64,000 nt of DNA from positions 79,039 to 143,038 of the forward strand of contig CM053250.1 of NCBI GenBank assembly GCA_028583405.1, written 5' to 3'. Position 1 is the first letter of the stretch, and the number at the start of each line of letters is the position of its first letter. Both the position numbers and the translations under genes were made by a program. Below are positions 1 through 11,639 of the stretch, piece after piece. This DNA comes from Pogonophryne albipinna. Lineage: Eukaryota; Chordata; Actinopteri; Perciformes; Artedidraconidae. The notes under the pieces are model-generated. The model had not been told where the DNA came from. It made no database searches and saw only the letters and a program-made list of their open reading frames with translations.

Positions 1-263
1 AATTTCCTGTCTGACCTATATTTATTCTGACAGCTGATCAAATGAACTCACACTTCCTCTAACAGACACACACTTCCTCTAACAGACACACACAGCCTTG
101 TTGAAGAATACTGCACGTATAGAAACAGCATATATAGAGAAATAAATCAATTTATATATAGAAATACTGTTTCCACACGTGCAGATTGTGCATTGACCTG
201 TGAGCTGAACCGCAACAAAGAGAGAGAGGGACCACCTGGGACTGAACCCACCTGCAGCCAATT

Positions 264-444
<181 letters not shown>

Positions 445-977
445 TTGAATCAATACCTGGGGGGGTTATAAATACATTTCCCGTCCGTACGTCAGAATCC
501 ATCAGGCGGGATGTGAGGTTTCCTGCGATGAAAATAATCTAAATCAATATTTATATTCTTAAATCTGAAAGCTGTCGGCGCGTGTGTTAAATAAATATGG
601 ATCAGAGGGTCGGCAGTCTGCGGGTGTTGATGGAAGACCTCCTGACTCACTCACTGCCATCTAAAGGGTTATTACGCTGTTTTTAAACCCCTCGTAATGT
701 TCTCTTCAGTTTCCCAAGGACACTTTAAAGGAGGCATTGTGGTAATCATTTTAGATTAGCTAGCAGAAAATTCTACAAAAAAGATCAACAAAATGTTTCC
801 AGCAATTCTTTTAAATATTTTTGTGAAAATGCAGTAATTATTCAGTATTTCCTGATTAAAATGTTGACAGAAAATTCAGCAAAAGTAAACCGTAATTTTA
901 GTGCAAAGGTTTCAAAAACATTTGTTTGTTCTAGCCTCTTGAGTGTGAAGATGTGCTCCTTTATTTTGGGTTACCAA

Positions 978-1684
978 CAGAGATGGGGTCGTTACTAAAA
1001 AAAAGTAATATATTACATATTACATATTACTTTAAAAAAAAGTAATATATTACACTACTTTGTTACTCTCTACATAAAGTAACTCGTTACTTTACTCGTT
1101 ACTTTACTCGCAGGGCCGGCCCGCCCCTCCCTGCAGGCAGATCACGCAGACTACAAAAGTTTCAAATGTTCTCTTTAGTTCAGTTTCCATTGACTGATAA
1201 GACTGATCCAGATCCTGAATGTTTTCCTATCTGACCATGGCTGTCCTCTGTCTCCTGCTATCTGTATATTTTGCGCAGTCTATCTCTGCTCACGCTGTTG
1301 CGTCGGCGTGTTCTCCTGCGTGTTGGCCATGTGTTGCACTGGAACCAGACACCGCAAAGACTTCAGCCGATCACGTACAAACTGCGCATGCGTGAGTGGC
1401 AATAACTCTCCTTACCAGCAGGCGGCGGTAGTGTGTATTCGTCATTCAAAACAGGCAACAACCGGAAAACAGAGAAGAAGAACAGACTACGTGATATAAA
1501 CAAACAACAAATAGCTTTGCGTTAGCTTCACCTTAGCATGTGTTCTTTGCAGGTGTTTGTTGATGTTTTATTATGACTGATTTTAGTAAGTAACGAAGTA
1601 ACGTGTGTCGGGGCAATGTTAGTAACTGTAGTGTGATTACTGAATTATAAAAGTAGCGCGTTACTTTGTAAACACCCAACTCTG
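978..1684. mobile_element. Non-autonomous hAT-type element (707 bp)
   Basis: The ends are inverted: CAGAGATGGGG on the left and the complement of CAGAGTTGGGTG on the right. Both lead into stretches rich in GTAACGCGTTAC-like sequence. The element is flanked by an exact 8-bp duplication, GTTACCAA, at 970-977 and 1685-1692. An 8-bp duplication with CAG-type ends is the hallmark of the hAT superfamily. No transposase frame is visible. Confidence 0.85.
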
Positions 1685-2176
1685 GTTACCAACTGATCTG
1701 ATGTACGTATACTTCACTCATTTCTCTGGCAGCTTTTTTTACTTTACAAATATACATCTGCATGCAAGAAGACTATAAAGTATGATGAATTCGGTGTGTT
1801 GGCTTGTGTAACCATTAGCCAATCACCAACCAAGGTAACCCCCCCCACCTTATCACCTGAATCTCCTCCTAGAGCACCATTTGGCGCGTTCACACCCGGA
1901 GTACTTTTCCTACAATAGTTCATCAGAACTCAGATATATTTGCGTTCACACCATGAAGCCCCTGAACTAAATGAGTTCATCAGAACCTTTGTTCCCCCTT
2001 TTCAGTCCCCGCTAGAGAGCAGGGACTTCCGTGGGAGAAAAAGGTTCGTATTTCTGATTGGATGGGCGGGTTGCAAACCACGCCCCGTAAATCTCTGAAA
2101 AACTTTTGGAAGCCTCCTTTGCATTTGCTCGCATTAAAAGCTCAGCGACGAAGAGATTACTTTTGTGAAAGCAGTT

Positions 2177-2519
2177 ATGGCAGCACAGAACAAATCAGCG
2201 GAGCGGTGGCGTGATGATGATGTGTCGGCGCTTCTGGAGATTTACTCGGACGACGCGATCCAGAGACTTCTACTGAAGGCAGTTTCCAACGCGAAAATGT
2301 ATTTCGGTAAAGTCAGCGGCCATGGGAATCGTCCACAGCGCTAAGTCATGCCGGGACAAAATAAAGAAACTGAAGCAGGACTACAAAAAAATAAAAGACC
2401 ACAACAACAAGAGTGGTAACGGTCGGAAGACCAGCAAGTGGTACAAGAGAACCGACATGGTGATTAAACAGATCCTGTATCCTGCTTATTTCTCCTCTGA
2501 AACTTTATCTTTACAGTGA
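2177..2519 (+). pseudogene. Frameshifted Myb/SANT-like DNA-binding protein of the transposon
   Basis: A frame opening at 2177 gives an N-terminal block with RWRDDDVSALLEIYSDD, which fits helix 1 of a trihelix/Myb_DNA-bind_4 type domain. It ends at a stop near 2342. The continuation is in another frame from about 2315: a block with SAKSCRDKIKKLKQDYKKI and then GRKTSKWY, the C-terminal half of the same domain, ending at 2519. The two halves overlap without sharing a frame, so a single indel near 2310 has broken the gene. These Myb-like proteins are known as accessory, DNA-binding partners of Harbinger-type transposases and as domesticated nuclear proteins; this copy is inferred to be inactive. 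No transposase is seen beside it. Confidence 0.65.
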
Positions 2520-2594
2520 GGATATATAATAAAGGTGTGTTAACTGCTGAGCCTATTTACGCACAGTAAATATAATAACAAATAATAACAATAA

Positions 2595-2669
2595 CAATAT
2601 AATAACAGACTGTGCCAGGTGTGTCGTATGCACAATACGACACACCTGGCACAGTCTGTTATTATATTG
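2595..2669. repeat. Perfect 35-bp inverted repeat, 5-nt loop
   Basis: Arms 2595-2629 and 2635-2669 are exact reverse complements, separated by GCACA. It lies inside the Myb-bearing transposon, just 3' of the broken gene. Confidence 0.95.
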
Positions 2670-2996
2670 CCACACTGTTTTGATACTGACATTTTATCTT
2701 TGCACTAAGGTGTGTCTGCACTATTGTAATTTTAAATAACTCAGTTACGAAGCTGTATAGCACGAGCACCAAAACCACAACTTCAGCCAAATCCATCATG
2801 TCTGAGGTCGGAAGGTAAACAGACGCATCATATACAGCGGAAGCAGAAGTTTTTCTTCTTCTCTCGGTTTTTTGGCGGATTGCAACTTTAAGGTGCGTAC
2901 CGCCACCTACTGTACTCGCCGTGAAGTTGTTTGCGGCCTGCCAGTAAACTCAAAGCAGCAGAAGAAGAAGTGACGTCAGCGGCTTCATTTGCTTAA

Positions 2997-3621
2997 CGGT
3001 ACGTCCACACAGCAGCTTTTCAAAAATCTTGAAAATCTTGGAGCTGGGCGTGTCTGAAAGCTTGGGGATTTTTTGCGAGCAACGCGACCAACAACCAATC
3101 ACATGAATCTCCCGCCCCCGACATACAAAGCAAAAAACCCCGGGGATTTTATGCGAGCAATATATATATATATATAAACTCCCCAAACAGGCGAAAACCT
3201 ACCAGTTTCACCCACTGTCTCTGCCTCCTCCCTCCATGCTGGTTCCTCCGGTTTGTATCCCGGTAAATAGTCTGGTCGTAAAGAACCGGGTGATTTGCTA
3301 CCGTAATTTCTCGTTTGGAATATGAGGAAATGAACTGCGGTCTGGTTCTCCCTGCTCACACGCGGTTTGATTGGCTAGCGCTTCTACTGTCAGATTTGCA
3401 TAAACGGGATTTGATTGGCTGACGCTTCCAGCTCAGCTTCAAAAGTTGAACATTTCTCAACTTTTGAATCCTGAAAATCCTGGAAATCTTCGCTTCGCTC
3501 CCCCACAATGCAGTTCGGCGAAAAGCGAGGCAAAGTGACGTCATGCCCATTCAAAGTCAATGGGCAGAGAAGCTTTGGAAGCGGTGGAAGATTCGTCTAA
3601 AGCTGCTGTGTGGACGTACCG
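2997..3621. mobile_element. Nested TIR element with TAA target duplication (Harbinger-like MITE)
   Basis: The ends are CGGTACGTCCACACAGC and its exact inverted complement at 3605-3621. The flanks are TAA at 2994-2996 and TAA at 3622-3624. A 3-bp TWA/TAA duplication fits PIF/Harbinger. The element is inserted in the larger 1882-3733 element. Only short chance frames lie inside, and it contains a (TA)n run near 3160-3175. Confidence 0.75.
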
Positions 3622-4499
3622 TAATCCTCCCTCAGGAACTCATTGCGGTGTGAACGCGATCTGCTTTAGTTCATCAGAACTAAAAGAGTTCTCATGAACT
3701 ATTGTGGGAAAAGAACTTGGTGTGAACGCCCCTATTGTGTTCTTTGTAACCAAATGTCTCTCAGAGGGGCTCCTTATTTTCATCTAAAGTAACAGACAGA
3801 GAATCAGCACTTTGGAAACAGGGCTGAAACAGAGGGGATTATGGGTAATGCTGCAATGATCTGTTTCAGCCAATCAGAGACAGGCTCTGGATATATCTGA
3901 GACCTGTGATATATTGATGAAAAAGACAATATTAGGGGACCTTTAAGGTTTCCTAACTGAATCTTGAATCGATTCCTCCTCTGTGTAAATGCAGATTAAA
4001 ACAGTGTAAACTCTCAGACAGTAAGTGGCCCCGGGGCCACCTGCAACGTCTGGACGAAAGTGCTGAGTCAGGAATAAACCCCACAGCGTGTCTGTCAAAC
4101 AGACAATTAAGCTGACGCTGCAGTTGTACCCGCAGCGAGGAGGAAGCTGAGGAGTCTCTGTTATCTGGCAGAGAGGAGGACTTCTGTCATGCCTTTACTT
4201 TTTATTTATCGTCTTAGTTCAAGTTTTGACATACAGTATGAATAAAAACACAACAAAGGACCATGCGTTTTACACAGAAGAGGGTCAGGGCGATAAAAAC
4301 ATTTTGAAAAAGTGTCTCTTTTTATAAATTCTATGGAAAAAGGCAAAAGTAAGGGTGCCTATAAAGATCAAACTTCACGTCACGCTGAATGAAGATGTCC
4401 GAGTTTCGTTTTGAGGTCCCGGAAGAAACCATTTCTAAGTATTTCTCAGTTTGGTGGAAAAAAGTTTAAAAGTCAATTTTGAATCCAAGCCTCTGACTT

Positions 4500-4795
4500 T
4501 ATTCACAAAATAAATCACTCCCTGCCTGAAACGCCCCGATTGGACTACTTTGTTTACTTCCTTAACGTAGTGACATCACTATGTATCACTCGCGATCCTA
4601 TTGGCTAGCGCTCCAACATATTGTAGGCTATGGGGCGGGACATCTCTAAGCGGTTGACCAATCACAACAGAGGCGGCCAGCTAACCAATCAGAACAGACT
4701 GGGCTCTGGTTTCAGACAGAGGGTGAAAAGAGGTGCTGCAGCACAGGCAGTATGAGAAAAATAAAGAACTTTTTGAACATTAAGCATGGAGACAT
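4500..4795 (-). mobile_element. Body of the TTAA-type MITE that hosts array 1
   Basis: Read on the minus strand this is the stretch that borders all six 57-bp arrays. It starts with CATGCTTAATGTTCAAAAAG, then a segment with GCTGCAGCACCTCTTTTCACC, then ATTGGTTAGCTGG and GGAGTCCAATCGGGGCG. Parallel copies lie at 8801-9034, 23846-24168, 26045-26218, 29419-29605, 30280-30374, 42518-42800 and 63835-64000. Confidence 0.85.
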
Positions 4796-6960
4796 GTAGA
4801 GACACTACATACTGATATACACCTGAACATCAGCAGGAGAGGACTCTTTAAAGTAGAGATACTACATACTGATATACACCTGAACATCAGCAGGAGAGGA
4901 CTCTTTAAAGTAGATACACTACATACTGATATACACCTGAACATCAGCAGGAGAGGACTCTTTAAAGTAGAGACACTACATACTGATATACACCTGAACA
5001 TCAGCAGGAGAGGACTCTTTAAAGTAGAGACACTACATACTGATATACACCTGAACATCAGCAGGAGAGGACTCTTTAAAGTAGAGACACTACATACTGA
5101 TATACACCTGAACATCAGCAGGAGAGGACTCTTTAAAGTAGAGACACTACATACTGATATACACCTGAACATCAGCAGGAGAGGACTCTTTAAAGTAGAG
5201 ACACTACATACTGATATACACCTGAACATCAGCAGGAGAGGACTCTTTAAAGTAGAGACACTACATACTGATATACACCTGAACATCAGCAGGAGAGGAC
5301 TCTTTAAAGTAGAGACACTACATACTGATATACACCTGAACATCAGCAGGAGAGGACTCTTTAAAGTAGATACACTACATACTGATATACACCTGAACAT
5401 CAGCAGGAGAGGACTCTTTAAAGTAGAGACACTACATACTGATATACACCTGAACATCAGCAGGAGAGGACTCTTTAAAGTAGAGACACTACATACTGAT
5501 ATACACCTGAACATCAACAGGAGAGGACTCTTTAAAGTAGAGACACTACATACTGATATACACCTGAACATCAGCAGGAGAGGACTCTTTAAAGTAGAGA
5601 TACTACATACTGATATACACCTGAACATCAGCAGGAGAGGACTCTTTAAAGTAGAGACACTACATACTGATATACGCCTGAACATCAGCAGGAGAGGACT
5701 CTTTAAAGTAGAGACACTACATACTGATATATACCTGAACATCAGCAGGAGAGGACTCTTTAAAGTAGAGATACTACATACTGATATACACCTGAACATC
5801 AGCAGGAGAGGACTCTTTAAAGTAGAGACACTACATACTGATATACACCTGAACATCAGCAGGAGAGGACTCTTTAAAGTAGAGACACTACATACTGATA
5901 TACACCTGAACATCAGCAGGAGAGGACTCTTTAAAGTAGATACACTACATACTGATATACACCTGAACGTCAGCAGGAGAGGACTCTTTAAAGTAGATAC
6001 ACTACATACTGATATACACCTGAACATCAGCAGGAGAGGACTCTTTAAAGTAGAGACACTACATACTGATATACACCTGAACATCAGCAGGAGAGGACTC
6101 TTTAAAGTAGAGACACTACATACTGATATACACCTGAACATCAGCAGGAGAGGACTCTTTAAAGTAGATACACGACATACTGATATACACCTGAACGTCA
6201 GCAGGAGAGGACTCTTTAAAGTAGATACACTCCATACTGATATACACCTGAACATCAGCAGGAGAGGACTCTTTAAAGTAGAGACACTACATACTGATAT
6301 ACACCTGAACATCAACAGGAGAGTACTCTTTAAAGTAGAGTCACTACATACTGATATACACCTGAACATCAGCAGGAGAGGACTCTTTAAAGTAGATGAA
6401 CTACATACTGACAACACCTGAATATCAGCAGCAGAGGACTCTTTAAAGTAGAGACACTACATACTGATATACACCTGAACATCAGCAGGAGAGGACTCTT
6501 TAAAGTAGAGACACTACATACTGATATACACCTGAACATCAGCAGGAGAGGACTCTTTAAAGTAGAGATACTACATACTGATATACACCTGAACATCAGC
6601 AGGAGAGGACTCTTTAAAGTAGAGACACTACATACTGATATACACCTGAACATCAGCAGGAGAGGACTCTTTAAAGTAGAGACACTACATACTGATATAC
6701 ACCTGAACATCAGCAGGAGAGGACTCTTTAAAGTAGAGACACTACATACTGATATACACCTGAACATCAGCAGGAGAGGACTCTTCAAAGTAGAGACACT
6801 ACATACTGATATATACCTGAACATCAGCAGGAGAGGACTCTTTAAAGTAGAGACACTACATACTGATATACACCTGAACATCAGCAGGAGAGGACTCTTT
6901 AAAGTAGAGACACTACATACTGATATACACCTGAACATCAGCAGGAGAGGACTCTTTAAA
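4796..6960 (-). repeat. 57-bp minisatellite, array 1 (about 38 units)
   Basis: Head-to-tail units begin GTAGAGACACTACATACTG and end GGACTCTTTAAA. Most units are identical or differ at one or two positions; recurring variants are GTAGATACAC, ACCTGAACGTCAG and ATATATACC. One unit near 6395-6430 is altered and 2 bp short. Because 57 is divisible by 3 and the unit has no stop in some frames, 545- and 199-codon frames appear; these are by-products. The orientation is opposite to array 2. Confidence 0.98.
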
Positions 6961-7528
6961 GTCACGTGGAAGAATAAATGAAGCATGTATTACATATGCT
7001 TACAGAGTATTAGGCCTGTCTTGTGTTGTTTTGTCCTCAGATTAGTCATGTTTATCAATCTTATATCCTAATTCCTATTTTTGGAATCCTCAGTGGGCAG
7101 AATACAATTTTCCTTTTGTTGAGTATTTATTATTTTGGCAGTGAAGGACTTCCTGGCAGTCGCTTCAAAAATAAAATCTCCTGCCAACCCTCGGCTCATT
7201 CTTCCTCCGAGGAAACACACTCACTCCGTCTGTCATATTTCTCCTCCCAACACGAAATAATTATAAATATTATTATTGATTATTGGATGGATTCCTGACA
7301 CACTGTCTCTATATGTATTATACAAACAGCAGCTGGAGAGAGAATGAAAACATATCCTGTGTGATATGACACAGATGGCTGGGATGATAATGAATTACAT
7401 TTAAATGTAAACCTGTATGTTTTTACTTTATTACATTTTTTATGTTTTACTGTCAAACCACACCTAAAGTGACATATTTGTAATTATCTGGTACGATGAT
7501 GAAAAATGTATTTATCTTTCTATAAAGC
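6961..7528. other. Unique spacer between two inverted minisatellite arrays
   Basis: This AT-rich stretch of 568 bp has no recognised gene. It separates array 1 from the oppositely oriented array 2, so it would be the loop of a very large imperfect palindrome. Confidence 0.8.
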
Positions 7529-8800
7529 AGTATGTAGTTTCTCTACTTTAAAGAGTCCTCTCCTGCTGATGTTCAGGTGTATATCAGTATGTAGTGTCTC
7601 TACTTTAAAGAGTCCTCTCCTGCTGATGTTCAGGTGTATATCAGTATGTAGTGTCTCTACTTTGAAGAGTCCTCTCCTGCTGATGTTCAGGTATATATCA
7701 GTATGTAGTGTCTCTACTTTGAAGAGTCCTCTCCTGCTGATGTTCAGGTGTATATCAGTATGTAGTGTCTCTACTTTGAAGAGTCCTCTCCTGCTGATGT
7801 TCAGGTATATATCAGTATGTAGTGTCTCTACTTTAAAGAGTCCTCTCCTGCTGATGTTCAGGTGTATATCAGTATGTAGTGTCTCTACTTTAAAGAGTCC
7901 TCTCCTGCTGATGTTCAGGTGTATATCAGTGTGTAGTGTCTCTACTTTAAAGAGTCCTCTCCTGCTAATGTTCAGGTGTATATCAGTATGTAGTGTCTCT
8001 ACTTTGAAGAGTCCTCTCCTGCTGATGTTCAGGTATATATCAGTATGTAGTGTCTCTACTTTAAAGAGTCCTCTCTTGCTGATGTTCAGGTGTATATCAG
8101 TATGTAGTGTCTCTACTTTGAAGAGTCCTCTCCTGCTGATGTTCAGGTATATATCAGTATGTAGTGTCTCTACTTTAAAGAGTCCCCTCCTGCTAATGTT
8201 CAGGTGTATATCAGTATGTAGTGTCTCTACTTTAAAGAGTCCTCTCCTGCTGATGTTCAGGTGTATATCAGTATGTAGTGTCTCTACTTTAAAGAGTCCT
8301 CTCCTGCTGATGTTCAGGTGTATATCAGTATGTAGTGTCTCTACTTTAAAGAGTCCTCTCCTGCTGATGTTCAGGTGTATATCAGTATGTAGTGTCTCTA
8401 CTTTAAAGAGTCCTCTCCTGCTGATGTTCAGGTGTATATCAGTATGTAGTGTCTCTACTTTAAAGAGTCCTCTCCTGCTGATGTTCAGGTGTATATCAGT
8501 ATGTTGTGTCTCTACTTTAAAGAGTCCTCTCCTGCTGATGTTCAGGTGTATATCAGTATGTAGTGTCTCTACTTTAAAGAGTCCTCTCCTGCTGATGTTC
8601 AGGTCTATATCAGTATGTAGTGTCTCTACTTTAAAGAGTCCTCTCCTGCTGATGTTCAGGTGTATATCAGTATGTAGTGTCTCTACTTTGAAGAGTCCTC
8701 TCCTGCTGATGTTCAGGTGTATATCAGTATGTAGTGTCTCTACTTTAAAGAGTCCTCTCCTGCTGATGTTCAGGTGTATATCAGTATGTAGTGTCTCTAC
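7529..8800 (+). repeat. 57-bp minisatellite, array 2 (about 22 units)
   Basis: These are the same units as array 1 in the opposite orientation, each running CTTTAAAGAGTCCTCTCC ... GTAGTGTCTCTA. Variants GGTATATATC and CTTTGAAGAG recur together, especially in the left third of the array, which suggests copying of unit pairs. Both strands stay open for more than 450 codons purely because of unit length. Array 2 is followed at once by the MITE body (8801 onward). Confidence 0.98.
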
Positions 8801-9034
8801 ATGTCTCCATGCTTTAATGTTCAAAAAGCTCTTTATTTGTGCACCTCTTTTCACCCTCTGTCTGAAACCAGAGCCCAGTCTGCTCTGATTGGTTAGCTGG
8901 CAGCCTCTGATGTGATTGGTCAACTGCTTAGAGATGTCCCTCCCCTTAGCATATCATGTACAATGTGTTGGAGTGCTAGCTAATAGGAGCGAGAGTGTTT
9001 ATTATGCCCAAAAAGCATAATAGGGCCTCTTTAA
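8801..9034 (+). mobile_element. MITE body and right terminus after array 2
   Basis: Starts ATGTCTCCATGCTTTAATG and carries the shared internal blocks (CTCTGATTGGTTAGCTGG, GAGATGTCC, GCTAGCTAATAGGAGCG). It ends with the terminus GCATAATAGGGCCTCTTTAA, the inverted complement of the left end seen at 42064. It is internally deleted relative to the copy at 23846-24168. Confidence 0.8.
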
Positions 9035-10053
9035 ACACCATACAGAAGGACTGGTAAAATATACACTGGCATGAAAAGATAAAGTTATTTAAAATCTGTG
9101 AATAGTTAAGAATTAGCAAAATAACATGTTGTGGTTTCACTTCCATCTCAAAAACTCCTGTCTCTTTCTTAAAATTATACAATTATGAGCTTTAAGGGAC
9201 ACAACATATTTAATATTGAACATATTTCTGTCACAAATTAGTAAAATGTAGACTCAGAGTGATGTGTTCAATCAGAGAAACAGTGAAGTAGGACAGACAG
9301 CAGTTAATGGGCCGCTTTGGGACACAATGTCAGTATCTATCAGCTGCTCCTTCAACTGAAATGTGAAACAGCAATAATCACCTCATTAGTCTGTCTGTCA
9401 TGCTGACCTTTTTTCGACTGGAGGTTAGTTTTGGAAGTTAAAAGGAGTTCAACATTTTGGGTTTGAGTTGGATCAGAAAATCCATACGGCTGAAACATCT
9501 GTCCCATGTGAGGCTGGAGCCAGCAGGGGGGGGGGGGAACAGCAGGAATCAAGACGTTTCTGCGCAGAAGACTCTTTTATTCAATCAGATGTTTGCCATT
9601 AGAGTGTCCCAGCACATGAACAATTTCACTCATATTTGAGGAGCATTAATGACCTCACTGAAGTCTGCTGACAGATTCCTCATGTGGTCCCGAGGTTGAA
9701 ACAGCGGGGAGACAGACGATTTGCCCCCCCCGTTCAGACTTGCTCGCACTTTGCCTGTTTTTAAATCTTGTTTAAAGACCCACTGATTCTCCCGTGCTTT
9801 TGCAGGCGATGGATACAACTTGGCAATATGTGTTTTTAAATTGGGGTTTTTATTTCTTGCATTTTATTTGATCATGTATGAGAATTTCAGTCAGTTAGTT
9901 TAAGTATTATTATACTTATTATTTAATCTTTATTGTAGCAGTTGGTAAATGTAGAGCTAATTTGTATTACTTCTGCTCTTGGGATCAATTACGTTGTATG
10001 GTAACCTGTAACATCATCATTCATAGTATTTTGTATTCATAATCTGAATCTGT
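9035..10053. other. Intergenic, no gene; repeat-derived at its right end
   Basis: No coding frame or RNA gene is recognised. From about 9945 the sequence matches 22655-22800 at scattered but collinear positions (TTACTTCTGCTCTTGGGATCAA and neighbours), so this is a dispersed repeat. The repeat resumes at 10294, after the grm8 exon copy. Confidence 0.55.
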
Positions 10054-10293
10054 GTGGCCAAAACTCAGATGCTTTTTCAGCTTTTGATCCTAACGAGTTT
10101 TTGGGCGGCGTTCCCTGCAGTCTGTAAACATAAAAACACCACAGATGTCTTGGTTTGTTCCTTCAGAGTGTTCAGACCACCTCGTGGTGACAGAAATCTG
10201 CTTCTTTAAAAGTCCCGGGACGTCCTCGAGTTGAAGGAGTCGTTGATTCATATGGCGTGGTTGGTGTAGCTGACGTAGGTCGTTTTCGTTTGT
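10054..10293 (-). pseudogene. Truncated duplicate of the grm8 terminal exon and 3' UTR
   Basis: This block repeats about 15137-15373 with few differences: shared are GCTTTTTCAGCTTTTGATCC, the TCCCGGGACGTCCTCGAG block and the receptor C terminus. On the minus strand it still encodes KTTYVSYTNHAI followed by TGA. The match stops one codon into the exon, and the upstream bases TTTATTTACAAACG have no acceptor AG in phase, so the copy cannot be spliced as the real exon is. The flanks at 9945-10053 and 10294-10375 resemble one continuous repeat at 22655-22865, so the block appears inserted into that repeat. It lies 5 kb downstream of the real last exon in the same orientation. Confidence 0.85.
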
Positions 10294-10454
10294 AAATAAA
10301 GCTATCAAATACATGTAGTCAAAGTGTAAAAAGTACATTATTAATATCTGTAATGTAGCGGAAAACATAACATTACAAATACTCTGGTTAAATACGAAAT
10401 GTACTTCAGTGAATGTTCTTTGTTTTCTTCCACCGCTGTTGATTTCTTATACAG

Positions 10455-11634
10455 AGAGGCGAAGTCCCTCCCTTTCCGGGGGAGCTCCATGGGACCTTAT
10501 TCCGGAAAAAGTATGTATTGAAGTCAGAGAGAGAAAGATTATATTCTGATCCCGTTTGAATTGTGCCACGAATTACACGTATGATGTTTGTCAATTTAAA
10601 AGATAATTTTGCAAGTCAAAAAAAAACTGTGAAGTAACACTTTTTTTTGTGTGAAGCGCTCAATGAACTACAACTCTGGTCTTGCATACGTCACCATACT
10701 TGCCAACCTTGAGACCTCAGAAATCGGGAGCATTTCAAAACCACCGCCGGGGGGGGGGGGGGGGCTAGTGGATCGCCGGAGCTGTATTAGCTTAACATTA
10801 ACATGCTTATTGTAGTTGTTAGTGCACTGTCTTGCGGCCTGTAGCATGGAAAGGAGTGAGCAGAGGGTAGAGTTGTCGATTCTTGTTCAGTTTACTGTGA
10901 CTCTCTTCCTCACCCTCTCAGACTGTCAGTTAAGCGCACTACTAAAGAGACGCGCTACCATGGAAACCAAACAATGGTGTAGCTGTATTAAAGTCCGAGT
11001 GGAAACAGTCCTGAGTAAATCTGATTTTGTCAGAAATCGGGAGAAATGCGGGAGAAATATGTTCCCGGGAGGAAACCGGGAGAGGGCAATGAAATCGGGA
11101 GTCTCCCGCGAAAATCGGGAGGGTTGGCAAGTATGTACGTCACCAACACCAAGATGGCCGTCACGTTAGCACATTTCACCTCTTTCTTTCAGAATGAAGT
11201 GGAAAGTATTAAAAGAGGTGAAAATCACTCCAAGTCTGGGCACGTTGAGAGCTGTACACACACACAAGGGGAGTTAGTCGGTTCCGTAAGAGCCAGCATG
11301 CGGGACCGGCTTTACAAGGTTTCGGTGAGTAACACGAGTGTAATGTGTAACGTTAATGTCAGCTAGCTAAATTCACCTACGCGACTCTGGGATTTGTAGT
11401 CTTTCTAATTGCATATTTTTCATAGTCTTATATTTCAACAGTTTTAAGACAAACTGAGACTTTTTTGACATGGAAATGTTTTTTAAGATTGACAAACATC
11501 ATGTGTGTAATTCGTGGCACAATTCAAACGGGATCGAAAGATAAGTTTTCTCTCTCCATTGACTTCAATGCATAATTTTTCAGAAATAAGGTCCCATGGG
11601 GCGGAAGTAGATGGGCGGGACTTCACCTCTCTAT
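10455..11634. mobile_element. Element with about 140-bp terminal inverted repeats
   Basis: The left arm, about 10455-10592 (AGAGAGGCGAAGTCCC ... GATGTTTGTCAAT), is mirrored by the complement of about 11487-11634, sharing CATGGGACCTTATT and GTTTGAATTGTGCCACGAAT. No target duplication was fixed. A hAT-type element is nested inside. Short frames at 10816-11366 arise from the mixture and match no family I know. Confidence 0.7.
10695..11135. mobile_element. Nested hAT-type MITE (441 bp)
   Basis: The termini are CATACTTGCCAACC and its inverted complement GGTTGGCAAGTATG. They are flanked by the exact 8-bp duplication TACGTCAC at 10687-10694 and 11136-11143. Repeated ATCGGGAG motifs lie near both ends. 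A poly-G run of about 17 sits near 10748. Confidence 0.85.
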
Positions 11635-11639
11635 TCACT

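Larger units (their letters stand above)
1882..3733. mobile_element. TIR DNA transposon carrying a broken Myb/SANT-like gene
   Basis: The left end reads GGCGCGTTCACACC and then ACAATAGTTCATCAGAACT. The right end is the inverted complement, GGGGCGTTCACACC and then CACAATAGTTCATGAGAACT, so the terminal similarity exceeds 40 bp. No target duplication could be fixed with certainty. Inside are the broken Myb/SANT-like frame, a perfect 35-bp hairpin and a nested TAA-flanked element. A Myb/SANT protein inside a TIR element recalls PIF/Harbinger transposons, but no DDE transposase is visible, so the superfamily is left open. Confidence 0.7.

Noticed and set aside
4780..8923. Open frames of 199 to 545 codons made of a 19-residue repeat on both strands
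   Set aside because: They exist only because the minisatellite unit is 57 bp and happens to lack stops in some frames. Opposite strands are open at once, and the same unit occurs in intergenic and intronic arrays.
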